A stretch of 64,000 nucleotides of DNA from Phragmites australis (GCF_958298935.1 NC_084928.1:19871501-19935500), one strand, 5' to 3'; positions 22,902-36,079 are shown, counted from the stretch's first letter. The notes: generated from the sequence alone by a model not told the origin. Numbers and translations: made by a program.

Positions 22902-25900
22902 ATCATGCAAATACTTATTTAAAGTAGCGATACATGTTTATCAACTATGTATATCGAAGAGGAAGACATGAAATTTTATACAGGTTTGAACCTCCCGTAG
23001 GATAGTAGCTATACGTTTGTGCTGCACTTATTGATTTGAGCAGAAACATTTATAATAGGTGTCGGACCCAATCTCAGGTTCTCCTATGTCTCATATATCA
23101 GTCTATGGATCAAGTAGTTTATATGTATAAAATTTAACATATTAATATCGAATACATACTTCGAATAAAATAATTACCTAAAAAAATCGAACAATGGTCT
23201 CATGGACTAGGATCGATGGCAGACCAGCCAGACAGAAAAGCCAACAGTGAAGCAAAGAGGCACAACCAATGTCATATGCAACTTAGGTGTGGACGTGACC
23301 TTAGACTTCTTCTCTTTAACTTCATCGAGGTCAAGGTTGATCTCCATCTCAATAATCTGAAAGCAGCAAGACTGAATATGAAAGATACTCAACAAGTCCT
23401 AACACTACTTCAAGAAGTTGAGTTGATGTATAAGCAACGTAACCAAGGATAAATTCATAGGGCTACAGTTTAGGTGCAAAGCCAATTTTACATCCAATGT
23501 GAATTAAAGTAGAACACTTAGTTTAAACCAGTTAATCAAAAGACATGTTTGATTGATCAGAGTTGCCGGCATTTTGGGAAAGCTACCCGTTTTCCTACAG
23601 TTCCAATCTTTTAGATGACTGGCACCTAGTCCAACCAGTTTCAATGGCATACAACCGGCTTTCTCCATAACACGGGCACACTGCCAACTCACACGTCAAG
23701 GGATACTCATACCAGGGACCTAACCATTGTGAATCTGAAACTTCACATGTCCATGACTATGGATACAATTATTTGAATAGATTTACACTCTGCAGAAGTT
23801 GTACACCCACACGATATGCTTAGCCTCTAACCATTGCAAGTAGAGGAGCAAATCATATCGAGATCCTATACCCACCCGACATGTTGCTACATGATCCACC
23901 CACGGGACAAATAGGTGTCTAGATCATTGGATTAATCGTAGCTCAAACCCAGCCATTGCAATGTCACCATCCCGCCCTCATACTACGCACAGTAACGAGT
24001 CTTTTCCTGAGTTCTTATTGCACCCATGCCTCCAAGGATGGTATTGAACATAGCTAATGGGGTGTGAGATCAAGTCCTGCCCATAACAAGACGTATGGTT
24101 GCACGGATGGCTTAGCGCAACAACTCAACAATTCAATCTATACACAGTTGGGGCAAGCATCTTCATATCAGCAATCCTCCCTTGAGGACTTGCTTACCAG
24201 GAGGCACCATTCTCAAACGAATATCCGTAGGAGATAACCTCCAACTTTCAAACGACTATCCCACTCACCCTGGCCAAAGTGGTTTCAGGGTTTTCTTAAC
24301 ACTGCACCATTTTCCACCACTCACACTATCAATCACCTCGACACATTACTCCTTTGCAAAGCAAGTAATAAGTGATTAAGTACTCTCTAAGCAGAGAGCA
24401 AGTGTCTCTGAAGAGAGTAGAGTAACTAGCCCTAAGCATACTAGTTGATAAGGTTTCATCCAACATCATTATATCAGGTATTAGAAGTATTCTAGGGTTA
24501 CTATTTGAATATTGCAAGTAGTGATTATAGTATGGCTCAGTGAATAAGTTATAACTAACACCAGCATTTAAAGAGAAACTATTATATAGCATGCATGTAT
24601 AAGTACCAAGTTCATCATTTTTATTATATTGCAAACATGGGATTAGCATGATCAAGGAGTTATGACTTGTCTTGACGAAGGTCAATTCTCAATTGGTCTT
24701 ATTGTTCGAGTCTCCTGGGTTACTCATCATTGGGTCCCGCCTTTAGTTCCTTCTCCGTGTCCTTGCTTAGATTCTTGGCTCTAAGCCTACGCAGATTAAC
24801 GATGAAAAATGTAAAATGACTAAGCAAAGGAACACCAGAACAAAACCAAAGGAACATCAAAGCAAAAGAAAAATAATTAGGAAAATGACAAAAGCTAACC
24901 TAGCATGAAGACGATCGATTACTCTTAGTTATGCAAAACTGACATACATAGCCTAGTGGGGTTATCTAGTGAAGCTAGGCCAAGATGCTAATATAGTCAT
25001 TATATTAACTTAGGATAAATCCTAATGCAATTATGATTAACTAGGTGAGTTTCTATTATCTTAACTACCGGAAAGTGACAGCTAAAGTTCTCTACCAGTA
25101 GGTGAGTGCACATATACTGCTATGTGTAGGAGCTATACTCTCATCTATATGTACATGAATAAGTGTACATATATACGTAAGTATATCTCTAGGTGTTTAA
25201 ATTACAAGTGCTTAAGTGTTGTTATTAATTATTCTAATATATAGCACTAAACTAGGGTTATCTAGTAATTATTCTTAATTACCTAGTGTTAGTTATTTGC
25301 CAATCTAATTAAGTTATATTCTATTGTTATTGTATCCGCATGTAATTAATTATCTAGGTTAAACTACTCTTACTAGAAAGGTATCTAATTAATTAATCAA
25401 TTACTAATGTTAAATTACTCTATTGTTTTTTATAACTACTATTTATTTATGTATAAGATAAACTGGTTAACCTATTATATTCATTGCACAAAGATTAAAT
25501 CTATAGGCTTTAGCCTGAATTAGAAATCTATTCTAAACATTAATTAAAAGATTAAATCTACACTTAAGCTAGGTTATCAAATGGGTCTAAACTACAATTA
25601 AAGTTTAGAACATGATCACTAATTAATCTATATTTGAATCTATTTGTCACCTAGCTTAAAACATTAAAGTCTAATTCTATGTTACAAGAGCTACGGCACG
25701 AATAAATATAAAATGGAAAATTAAAAGAGATTCTAAAACACAAGATTTGGCAGGGAGGTAAATCTATTTTAGAGAAATATCGGCAAAAGAATCACCGAGA
25801 ACAGAGTTAGGACGAAGGAGATATTGCTTGAGGAAGATTTAATGGAAAGGAAAATCATGGAAAAAGGAAGAGGATACTGTTTTGCGGACTTGGTCCATCG

Positions 25901-27059
25901 GGTTTGCGGATTGAAGGTAGGATTCTGAGTGCGGTGTATGGTGGACTAGTGTTGTGGGCCGGTGGATGATTGTGCGATGGATTTGGTCTAAGGGCCATGG
26001 ACCGAACGGGTTGTTTGGTGGTCGGTCCACCACGGACCTGAGGCTGATCGACAGCAGGCCGGTCTGACCAGTGGGCCCATATGGCGCTCTGAGAGAGGGA
26101 GGGGCTAAAAGATAAGTCCGGCTGGCATTCCTTTGCGTGTGAGAGAGAGGGAGCTCAGTGAGAAGGAGAGATACAGAGAGGGGGAGGCCGGAGATGGAGC
26201 ACGGCGGAGAGGTGCGCGCTAGGGGAGAGAGGAAGCGGCGAGGGCCGATGGTGGCTAGCCGATGGTGGGTTGGGGCTGAGTGGGCTCAGCCCAATTACAC
26301 AGGAGATGGCAACGCCGGGTCTGGGCATGGCGGAGATCACCAACGGTGGTCCGTAGGCGGCAAACTAGGGCAGAGCAGCGAAGAGTAGCTGGGCGACGAC
26401 TCGGGAAGGGAGCAACGCTGGTGAAAGGAGTCCAGCGGCGGGGATGAAGGAGGCGGCCAGGTGGCGGGAGGAAGGCAACACAGGTGGAAGGTTGATCGGG
26501 TGGCACACGTGAGCGAGGCCGCAAGCCAGCCCAGCTGGGCGATGCAGTGAGGTTCGGTAGGGAAGGTCAGGATGGCGTGTGATGGTTGTTGACGTCGCCG
26601 TCGTTCCAACGGGCAGCAGAATGTCGACGCCGGACAATCCTGTGGGCTAAACAAGTGAGTGAGTGCACTCGGACTATGGAGAAGCTAATACATGAACTCG
26701 TAGAGCTGGATTTAGGTGCCGCACAATTCACCCTGTGGCTTTGTTTTCTCCCTTTTATTCAGATGCAATACAAGAACATGGGCAAACGGTAAGCCCGACT
26801 CCTACGCCACGATCCACTCGTCATGCGCCATCCCACGTTGAGCGAGTCGTGGCTTGACCAAACGCACGCACACCCACCTCGCCGTGAACTACGCACGGCT
26901 CAGGCACATTCAGACTCGGTCACTGCCTCACAACCGAGACAAAGAGACCTCCTAGCTAAAACACGTGAGAAATAAACTAAACAAGCATGCCAATGGTTAG
27001 TCTAACAAATCACCCCCTAACCATTGTGCCCAGAATTCACCTCGGTCACTCCTATCCTA
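22902..27059. other. Long unclassified, probably LTR-derived, non-coding stretch
   Basis: No protein-coding frame supported. Its style resembles the long LTRs nearby: an AT-rich left part, a CTCTGCAGAAGTTGTACA phrase at about 23789 comparable to CTCTGCAGAGGTTGTCCA at 20457 in the solo LTR, and a GC-rich right part at 26150-26640. I could not find its edges. Confidence 0.35.
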
Positions 27060-27403
27060 TCCCTTAGCTCGATGAACCGGCCAGCCGGCTCAACCACACT
27101 GCCTGACATGCTGTTGTTGCGGCAGCGATGTACTCCGCCTCGCCTTGGTGTATCGGCATCCAAACCCCACTGTTCCTCATACATACCTCAAGATCTTCTT
27201 CATAGCAGCTAGGTGTTGTTGACTCGGCGCTTCCATGAGACGATTGATCACAATGCCTGCCGAATAGGCAATGTTCGGCCTTGTGTTTACCAAGTACCGC
27301 AGGCTTCCAATGACCTGACGATACTCAATGGCATCAATAGCTAGGCTTCCATCCTTTTCGCTGAGCTTCAGTCTGTTCTCCATTCGAGTAGAGCATGGGT
27401 TGT
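27060..27403 (-). pseudogene. Ty1/copia RT-RNase H fragment
   Basis: Minus-strand translation gives the end of a copia RT/connection region (MENRLKLSEKDGS, YRQVIGSLRYLVNTRPNIAY, AAMKKILRYV). It then passes, with much of RNase H missing, to AEYIAAATTACQAVWLS near 27125-27075. The jump indicates an internal deletion. The upstream side is cut at 27404 by the LTR of a gypsy element. Confidence 0.85.
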
Positions 27404-28325
27404 TGATGCGCCTTTACCTGATCTTTCGAAAGGTAATATAATAAGTCGATTGGTGGAGTTTCAATGTTGATTATCCAAAGGGTCCGAACAGAACAGACCG
27501 AGAGTCCTCGCAACCACTACACCACTACTATGTGGTTATCAAACGTGCCAAGACGCGGTTGACCTCGCCAAGAAGGCTTTTCCTGCAAGCGAATCGAGAA
27601 CACAAGCAAGAATAGGTAAATGCAATCTGAGTATTACTAATTACCAATGAAGTGCTCGAGTTGGAGTTCCACAAACCGAACAAACAGCGAAACTGTATAA
27701 AATAAAATAATCTAAGCAATAGCCTAAACTATGATGGCAATTGTGTATATATAGGGGGAACATGAGGAGGTCGACCTATGGTTGTTGAACCATGGAAAGA
27801 GGCGTGCACAATCTGGACTCCGACCCCGACACGATTATAAGACCCAACTAGGTCTAAAACGATGGCATAGCACGTTATTTCTTTGACTCTGACCAAACTA
27901 TAAGGAATATTTGGTTAAGCTCATATCAGTTGGAAAGGGCTCATCGTAAGCTTTCCAGAATGTCTAAGATTGCCTAAAATGGACTTCGTATGAGAGAGTT
28001 ATGCCCGTTTTACTGATGTATTGTCCTGCGACTCGACCACGACCATGACTTCGACTATGACCACGACTAGAGCTCAGCCTCGAGTCCGAGTAGACTGGGC
28101 CTTCAAGGGGTGACGTCCGGGTAAGGTTGTGGTGCTTTTTCAATGTTCCTAAGCAATAAAACATCACAAGAATTTAGTAGAAATCCATCAAAGGAAGCAT
28201 GAACAGCGAGAAACGAGTTCACCTGGTGGTCTAATTGTCGTGTATGTGCCCTTGTAATTGGACCTTGTATGATTTGAGTATTATTGGCGGTATTGATCAT
28301 ATCTGAAGGAGCAATGAGTTCATTA
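27404..28325 (-). repeat. 3' LTR of a truncated CRM-like gypsy element (922 bp)
   Basis: On the minus strand it starts after the polypurine tract with TAATGAACTC (sister copies TGATGAGCCC, so the first TG has decayed) and ends GGCGCATCA at 27404. It aligns with 10096-11043 and with the start of 61578-62106. The element's reading frame continues from pol into it. Confidence 0.88.
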
Positions 28326-28340
28326 TCCTCCCCCTCTTGA
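28326..28340 (-). other. Polypurine tract
   Basis: The minus strand reads AAGAGGGGGAGGAT directly before the 3' LTR, the plus-strand primer for retroelement DNA synthesis. The same tract precedes the LTR at 57710. Confidence 0.9.
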
Positions 28341-29435
28341 ATTGGAGTCGTCCTCGACTCAAGCTCATCTTTTTCTTCCAAGTATGGCTTCAAATTTGAA
28401 GTGTTAAACGTGGGATTAACTCCAAAATCTACGGGTAAGTCCAATTTTAATGCATTGTCATTGATTTTCTCAATTATCTTAAATGGTCCATCAGCTCTAG
28501 ACATCAATTTTGACTTTCTTAGTTTTGGAAACATATCCTTCCTCAAATGCAACCAAACTAAATCACCCGGTTCAAATTTTATTTCCTTCGTACATTTACT
28601 TCTAGCTCTCTATATTCTTTTTAGTTGTTTCATGCAACTTAAGAATAAATTCAGCACATTTCTTAGCATCTAAATTAAGTCTTTCAAAAGTAGGCAAAGG
28701 TAGTAAATTAATAGGAGCACGAGGATTAAATCCATACACTACCTACAACAGACTTACCTTGGTGGTGGAGTGTACCGACCTATTGTAAGCAAATTCAATA
28801 TGCGGTAAACACTCTTCTCGCATCCTCAAATTCTTTTTTAGAACAGCCCACAACATGGTTGATAATGTGTAGTTGATGTCCTCTGTTTGACCATCAGTTT
28901 GGGGATGACACGTAGTAGAAAATAGCAGCTTCATCCCCAATTTATTTCAAAGGGATCTCTAAAAGTAGCTCAAAAATTTTGCATCACGATCCGAGATAAT
29001 AGTATTGGCCACTCCATGTAGTTGAACGATTTCCCTGAAAAACAAATTAGCTTTGTTTGTAGCATCATCGCTCTTGTGACAAGATATAAAATGTGCCATT
29101 TTAGATAATCGATCCACAACTACAAATATGCTTTCCCTCCCCCTCTTTGTTATAGGCAATCCTAAAACAATCCATGAAAATATCCTCCCAATGTGCACTA
29201 GGAAAAGGAATAGGCATGTAAAGACCATGTGGATTTAAATGAGACTTAGCTTTATTGCAAGTGGTGCAACATGACACGTAGCACTCGCGTCACGTCTCAC
29301 CTTTGGTCAAAAGAAATGAGCGGGCAACACATCTTCAGTCTTCTTTGCTCCAAAATGTGCCATCAATCCTACTCCATACGCCTCCTGCAACAACAAAAGA
29401 CGAACGGAGCAAACTGGAATTTTCAAGCACTCGTA
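28326..29435 (-). pseudogene. CRM-like gypsy integrase remnant, truncated
   Basis: Integrase is read on the minus strand from its zinc domain (MAHFGAKKTEDVL, HFFWPKVRRD, near 29350-29280). The catalytic core follows ([33 protein letters not shown]) and then the C-terminal part ([25 protein letters not shown]). Stops and frameshifts separate the blocks near 29230, 28955, 28740 and 28560. RT, protease and gag are absent: at about 29435 it meets another element in the opposite orientation. The breaks show it is dead. Confidence 0.88.
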
Positions 29436-32400
29436 ATGGAAATCAGACCCCTGTTCAGAACAACCATGGACAGCAGAACTTCGTTCAAGGGAAGGTCAAC
29501 CATGTCACAGCAGAAGAAGTTCAAGATGTTTAGGATGTAGTGTACGGTATGTTCCTCATCAACTCTCAGCCTGCATCAATTTTGTTTGATTCTGGAGCTT
29601 CGCATTCTTTCATAACTACCCAGTATGTTGCAAAGCATGGTTTGCCTATGGTTATGATGAAATACCCAATGCTAATTAGTTCTCCTAGGGGAGAAATGAT
29701 AGCAAAATATATGTGCACTAGGATGAAACTTAAATTAAGGGGGGTAGACTTTCCAGTAAATCTTATAGTCTTGGAATCAAAGGGCATAAATGTTATCCTG
29801 GGAATGGATTGGTTAGCCAAGTTCAATGGAATTATGGAATGTGCCAGAAAGGCAATTCACCTAACCAATGGAGATGGTACCAAAGTTGAATTCGTGGCTA
29901 CTGTACCAGCAGCAGAGGATCATTCTCTCAATTTGCTTGAAGGTACAACCATTGATCAGATCAAGGTGGTTTGTGAGTTTCCCGATGTCTTTCCCGATGA
30001 ATTGCTAGGTATGCCACCAGATCGAGAAGTTGAGTTTGTCATTGAATTGGTACCTGGTATAGCCCCTATAGCTAAAAGGCCATATAGAATGTCTGCAAAC
30101 GACCTAGTTGAGTTAAAGAAGCAAATCCAAGAACAGTTGGGTAAAGATTTTATTAGACCAAGTGCATCACTTTGGGGAGCCCCAGTTCTTTTCGTGGATA
30201 AGAAGGATGGTACCCAAAGGATATGTGTAGACTACATAGCGCTCAATGATGTAACCATTAAGAACAAGTACCCGTTACCCCGGATTGAGGATTTGTTTGA
30301 TCGGATGAGGGGAGCCCAAGTGTTCTCCAAGATTGATCTAAGGTCTGGATATTATCAGTTGAAGATTCGATCATCAGATGTACCCAAGACTGCCTTCAGT
30401 ACTCGATATGGACTATATGAGTATACTGTTATGTCTTTTGGATTGACCAATGCCCCAGCCTATTTCATGAATCTCATGAATAAGGTATTTTTGGATTATC
30501 TGGACAAGTTTGTAGTGGTATTCATTGATGATATTCTAATTTTCTCTGGGAGTGAAAACACGAAGAACATTTGAGAATTGTGCTACAGACACTCAGAGAG
30601 CATCAGCTCTATGCCAAGCTTAGCAAGTGTGATTTTTTGTTAGATCAAATCGCTTTTCTTGGCCATATCATAATAGCTGGAGGTTTAGTAGTAGATCCAA
30701 GCAAATGGAAGGATGTGTTGAATTGGTTACCGCTTACCAATGTGTCAGAGATCCAAAGTTTCCTTGGTTTAGCAGGATATTATTGCCGCTTCATAGAAGG
30801 ATTCTCTAAGATAGCTCAACCTCTTACCTCTTTGCTACAGAAAAATGCGGTTTTCAAGTGGAGTCTGGCTTGTCAAGCAAGTTTTGAACAGTTGAAGAAG
30901 AGATTGACTACAGCCCAGTGCTAGTTCTACCAGACATCAGCAAGAACTTTGATATTTACTGTGATGCATCGCGACAAGGACTTGGATGTGTTCTTATGCA
31001 AGAAGGTCAAGTCGTAGCCTATACATCAAGGCAGTTAAGGAAGCATGAGGAACATTATCTTATGCATGACCTGGAGTTAGCAGCTGTGGTTTAAGCATTG
31101 AAGATTTGGAGACACTATCTCATTGGAAAATGGTGTGAGATATACACGGATCACAAGAGTTTGAAGTACATATTCACTCAACCGGATTTAAACCTTCGTC
31201 AATGTCGATGGCTAGAGTTAATCGAGGATTATGATGTAGGAATCCACTATCACCCAGGAAAAGCTAATGTAGTAGCCGATGCTTTGAGTCGAAAAAGTTA
31301 TTGTAACTCGATGATGGTTCAAGAAAGTCAACCTGAGTTATGGAATGAGTTCGAGAAACTCAACCTTAGATTTGTGGCAGATATGGAAGCAACTGCCATG
31401 AAAGTTGATTGCACGTTAGAGCAAGACATTCAAAAAGGTCAACTCGAGGATGAGAAACTCAAGGAAATTAGACAGCTTATCAATGATGATAAAGTGCCAG
31501 GCTTTACAGAAGACAGTCAACGTACTGTGTGGTTCAAGAAAAGGATCTGTGTGCCTAATAAGAAGGACATCAAGGAGTTGATTCTGAGAGAAGCTCACGA
31601 TTCAGCGTATTCCATTCACCTTGGAAGCGCGAAGATGTATCAGGATCTCAAGTATCGTTATTAGTGGTATGGAATGAAAACAGATGTTGCAGAACACGTA
31701 GCCCTGTGTGATACATGCCAGAAGGTCAAAGTAGAACATCAGAAACCAGCAGGGTTGCTACAACCCTTGAAGATACCTGAATGGAAATGGGAGGAAATTG
31801 GTATGTATTTCATTGTCGAATTACCCTGTACACAAAGTGGATATGACTCTATATGGGTTATAGTTGACTGTTTGACTAAAGTCGCCTATTTTATTCTGGT
31901 TAAGACTACATATAGTGGAGCTAGACTAGCAGAGTTGTATATGTCAAGAATAGTATGTTTGCACGGAGTACCGAAGAAGATTGTTTCGAATAAAGGAACT
32001 CTGTTTACTTCCAAGTTTTGGCAGAAGCTACACGAGTCTATGGACACGAAGCTGAATTTCAGTTCTGCATATCACCCTCAAACAGATGGTCAGACTGAAA
32101 GAGTAAATTACATACTCGAAGATATGTTAAGAGCTTGTGCTCTGAAGTATGGTAAAAGTTGGGATAAAAGTCTGTCATATGCAAAGTTCTCGTACAACAA
32201 TAGTTATCAGGCAAGTCTCCAAATATCTCCATTTGAAGCCCTATATGGAATAAAGTGTAGAACACCGCTGTTCTGGAATGAGACTGGAGAAAATCAAGTT
32301 TTTGGTCCATAAGTTCTACAAGATGCAGAAAAGCAAGTTCAGATAATTCAAGAGAATCTAAGGATTGCACAATCGAGACAGAAAAGTTATGCTGATAACA

Positions 32401-32864
32401 GGCGAAGAGAATTGGTTTTTGAAATTGGAGATTTTGTCTATCTCAAGGTTTCGCCCATAAGATGTCTTCGTAGATTTAAGGTCAAAGGAAAGTTATCACC
32501 AAGATTCATTGGACCTTTCAAGATACTGGATAAGAGAGGAGAAGTAGCTTATCAGTTGGAGTTACCACCTCAACTATTAGATGTGCACGATGTCTTCCAT
32601 GTTTCCCAGTTGCAGAAATGTCTTCGAGTGCCGGAAGAACAATTACCAATGGAAGAACTGGATGTTCAGGAAGATCTCTCGTATACAGAGTATCCCGAGA
32701 AGATTCTTGAGAGATCAGAAAGAGTAACCAAAACCAAAGTAATTCCAATGTGCAAAGATGAAGCAACTTGGGAAAGAGAAGAAGATCTGAAGATGGAGTT
32801 TCCTCATCTCTTCTCCGCTCCGTCCGAATCTCGAGGGCGAGATTCATTACAAGGGGGGTAGGTT
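29436..32864 (+). pseudogene. Chromovirus pol (protease-RT-RNase H-integrase), broken
   Basis: The protease reads [12 protein letters not shown] (about 29579). RT spans about 30070-30560, with [14 protein letters not shown] and an intact FIDD at 30521-30532. RNase H ([20 protein letters not shown]) and integrase follow. Breaks are a TAG at 29531-29533, a frameshift near 30560, a one-base loss near 30915, TAA near 31093, TAG at 31662-31664 and TAA at 32310-32312. The second integrase aspartate is lost (SNKG where SDRG is usual). The tail after DVFHVSQLQKCL has the position of a chromodomain, which guides such elements to heterochromatin. Confidence 0.9.
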
Positions 32865-35784
32865 TGAAACACCCTAATTTTCCATTTTTGCAATTTCTTA
32901 AAATTTGCTAGAGTCTAAATTGAGTTTAAACATTTGAAAAAGGCAAAACCTTATTTTATAAAAAGAAAAACCAATTTGACATAGGATATATTTGAATATT
33001 ATGCATTCATGCTAAATTAGGCATGTAGGGTTTTATTGGCTTTTGTTGGCTTTTGTTTGAAGTTGGCTTGCTTAGTTTAGAAATAGAAATAGAATTAGAA
33101 AAGGATTTAGAAAGTACAAGGAAAAAGAAAAAGATTAAAAGTCTCCCGGGGCCTCTTTCCCTTATCCCTCCGGCCCGCTTCCCTTTTTCGGCCTGCCCAG
33201 CCCGCCTCCTCCCTTATCTTCCGCGTGGGCCGCGCCTTGGTCCCGGACCAGCTTCACACCAGCGCCTCGGCCCGCTCGGCAGCCAGCGCCTCGCCTCCGC
33301 CCGCGTCTTCGTCTCTGAGTTGGAGAAGCCACCGTCGTCGTGTCCGAGATGGTTTTGATGCCGCCAAGAGTCCTGGACCACCCCGACGCGTCCCCGAGCC
33401 CACCTATATACATGTGCACCCTCCTCGTGTTTTCCCATCACCAAACCCACCGAGTTCTGTCGCGAATCAACGAGATCGAACTCGCCAAGCCGCCATCACC
33501 GCCGTCTTCAATAGAGCTCGCTGCCTCGCCACTCTAAAGCCTCTCAGAGTCCCCCGAGCCCTCCAGCAGAACCGCTTGCGACCACGGAAGCCCCTCCAGT
33601 CCTCGCCGTCGCTGTTTGGCCACTAGAACGTCGTCGCCGACGAGCTCCTTTGTGCTCCATTGCCTTCTTTCATCGTCGACCGCTCTCCCTTGCAGATCCG
33701 CTCAAGGTAAGCCTGTAGATCGATTCCCCATGCGTGTATAGTGGTGTTCCGTCGCTCACCGTCACCGCTGGCAAGCCAAAGCACTATTCCGGTGAGTTTT
33801 TCGGCTGTCCGCCACCACGATTCTCTCGGCGCCGCTGTCCTGTTCCCCTCTGACCGCCCCCTTCTTTTAGAGCCATCCGATCTAATCCCAGCAGCCCAGA
33901 TTAGATCAGAAGATACCCTTCGCCAGCCAATCGGATCATGCGATGTATTGCCACCTCACCTGCCACCTCAGTCGCCATGTCACATGTTTTGATGACGTGT
34001 CAGCCCAGTCAGCGCCTACGCATTAATTCAAGGTTTTTCAATATAAAAATAATTCCAGAATCCTCAAAAATTGGTAATTTTGCAGTCTAGCCCCTAAACT
34101 TTCCTATAATTACAAACAACCCCTATTTTTACACTTATGTCCCTGAACTTTTCTAAAATTACATATAGGTCCTTATGTTTTTATGAAAAGGTCCCTAGAC
34201 TTTCTGTTAATTACAATTAAGTCCTTTCCTTAATTAAAATAAGCCCTAATCTTGTTTTTAGCATATGTTTTTCGTCGTAGCTTCGTTTTAATCGATTCCC
34301 GCACCGTTAGATTTGTTTTTCAATGCTCTTTCTTTCTAGATAGGTTTTATCTTGTTATTCTTTTATTTTGTGCTCTGTTTTTAGTGTATTTTGTTTGTCT
34401 GCTTTGTTGTTTATTGTGCGAATGTTGACAACACCCCGGATCAATTTGAGGAACATCAAGACTAGGAGCAAAAATACACTAAGCAGCAGCAGGGAGAAGG
34501 CAAGTGTCCTTGATCATCTTGAACCTATGTTTTTAAATGTTTTGTTTTACAAATTGCTTGTTATGTCTGTCAATTTGATGGGTAGTCACCTATGTTAGGG
34601 TTTACCTAGTTCTTCCTTTACATTCCTTGAAGCCCTACTGGTAGTTGATATGAGTTTCTTGGGTAGAATTTCTTAGCCATGATTTTGGGATGTTAGGAAG
34701 TGTCATATACATGTTAGTGGACATACGCAATGGTGATGATGAACTTGTTTTAGCAACATGAAACCATAGGACTTGGGCAAAGAATGAGTTAGGGGATGTT
34801 GGTTCTTGTGGTGAGCTTGTAGATATGTTCCGAGCAAAGATGTTAGGATTTGTTGGTTATTTCCCTGTTGGACAGTTGGAAAGTCTTTGCCTAATTATCA
34901 CATATAAGGACTGGTTCGTGGAGCGACAACCCAAGAATTACCGTACCAACCACGAGACTGATATGGGTAAGGCTTAGCATATTCATTAGACACCTGGCTG
35001 GTATTCGTTGGAGTACCAGGACCTAATCAATGGACAATGCTTCATAGTGATCTCCTGGCGGCACACCAGTGGCGTGTGTTACGTGTGTCATGAACACGGT
35101 AACATAGAAATCACGACTTGTGGGTAAAGTTGGACAACCTCTATAGAGTGTAAAACTGTTATAAGAGCCGTGCCCACGGTTATGGGAGACTTGGATCCTC
35201 ACATGATTAGTTGGTTATGGTTATGGTTATAGTCATGGTCTTGTTGGTACAGGAGGTACTGGATGGTGATGGTTTAAGGATGGTTACCTTTGGATGGGTA
35301 GTTGTTGGATGGTTTGAGTTACATTCACTTAACAACTGCTTAATGTTTTTCAATTACATTACTGTTTCATTTACGCAAATATACCATGTGTTAGCCTATT
35401 CTTGATATAAGCCTGCATATCATTACTTTCCTACACTTGCCGAGTACTCTATGTGCTCACCCTTGCTATCTCCTACAAAACATATGCTGCTCAGTGGAAG
35501 AATTTGGAGATTTCCAAGACAACAACCTAGTGTTCTAGGAGCGTGTTCCCAGTCGGTGCCTGTGGAGTTGCTTGGTCGCCGATGCTTTCGTCCCGCTGCC
35601 GTCATTTAGTTTGTTGTCGTTTAGCTAATAAAGTTGTTTAGGTGAAGTATTTAATATAAGAGTTGAACGATTGTAAGTTAAAGTATTACTTTTATTATTT
35701 CACCTATGACATCCTTATGAGTGTTAAACTTTCTGGGCACACATAAGCCGCACTTGGTTTTGTCCGTTAAAATTGGGTGTGACA
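32865..35784 (+). repeat. 3' LTR of the chromovirus (2920 bp)
   Basis: A polypurine tract (AAGGGGGGTAGG) precedes TGAAACACCCTAATTTTCC, and the end is AATTGGGTGTGACA. Compared with the solo LTR, the third base has changed from T to A. A TATA-like CCTATATAC lies at about 33404-33412. GC-rich short frames at 33.1-33.9 kb are not genes. Confidence 0.9.
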
Positions 35785-35902
35785 CAAGCTGTCCGTCGGA
35801 GTAGAACTCAGCTAGGGGTTGGTGCCTCTAGACTGCACCAGCAGGGATCTCCACCTCAGGAACCAACACGCGCTTGCGTGGAGTGATCTTCGAGCGAGCC
35901 AT
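35785..35902 (-). pseudogene. Start of gag of a minus-strand chromovirus
   Basis: On the minus strand an ATG at 35902-35900 opens MARSKITPRKRVLVPEVEI. A TAG at 35830-35828 stops it after 24 codons, although sensible codons follow (HQPLAEFYSDGQL). The sequence is cut at 35785 by the 3' LTR of the plus-strand chromovirus. The rest of this gag-pol is not in the window. Confidence 0.75.
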
Positions 35903-36062
35903 CTAAAATTTTGAAGAAGACAGAAAATTAGTAACAATTTTTGTAGAGAGCAATAGACAAGGAGAGGAAAAACTAAAGGGAAACAATTTTACAAAATTAG
36001 ATTGTACAAACATAGGTCCTTAGCACGTCCTTTCTATCTAGACTGCGTCTTACGGTCAACAC

Positions 36063-36075
36063 GGCTCTGATACCA
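36063..36075 (-). other. Primer binding site of the minus-strand chromovirus
   Basis: The minus strand reads TGGTATCAGAGCC, complementary to initiator Met tRNA, just inside the LTR that starts at 36080. Confidence 0.93.
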
Positions 36076-36079
36076 CTTT

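Larger units (their letters stand above)
29436..35784 (+). mobile_element. Tekay/Del-like chromovirus, 5'-truncated
   Basis: It runs gag tail, protease, RT, RNase H, integrase, a chromodomain-type tail, polypurine tract and a 2.9 kb 3' LTR. The 5' LTR and most of gag are missing at a head-to-head junction with a minus-strand element. At the right end, the LTR is followed directly by the gag start of an opposite-strand chromovirus, so this copy probably inserted into that gag. Clade is inferred from the [11 protein letters not shown] box, the ILERSERVTKTKV tail and LTR ends TGTAACACCC-like/GGGTGTGACA. Confidence 0.85.

Noticed and set aside
26155..26654. Several open frames on both strands
   Set aside because: GC-rich LTR-like DNA. 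The overlapping antisense frames are expected from base composition.
33053..33992. Frames of 80-130 codons with Pro/Ser/Arg-rich products
   Set aside because: Inside the chromovirus 3' LTR, and the same region of the sister LTRs does not keep the frames.
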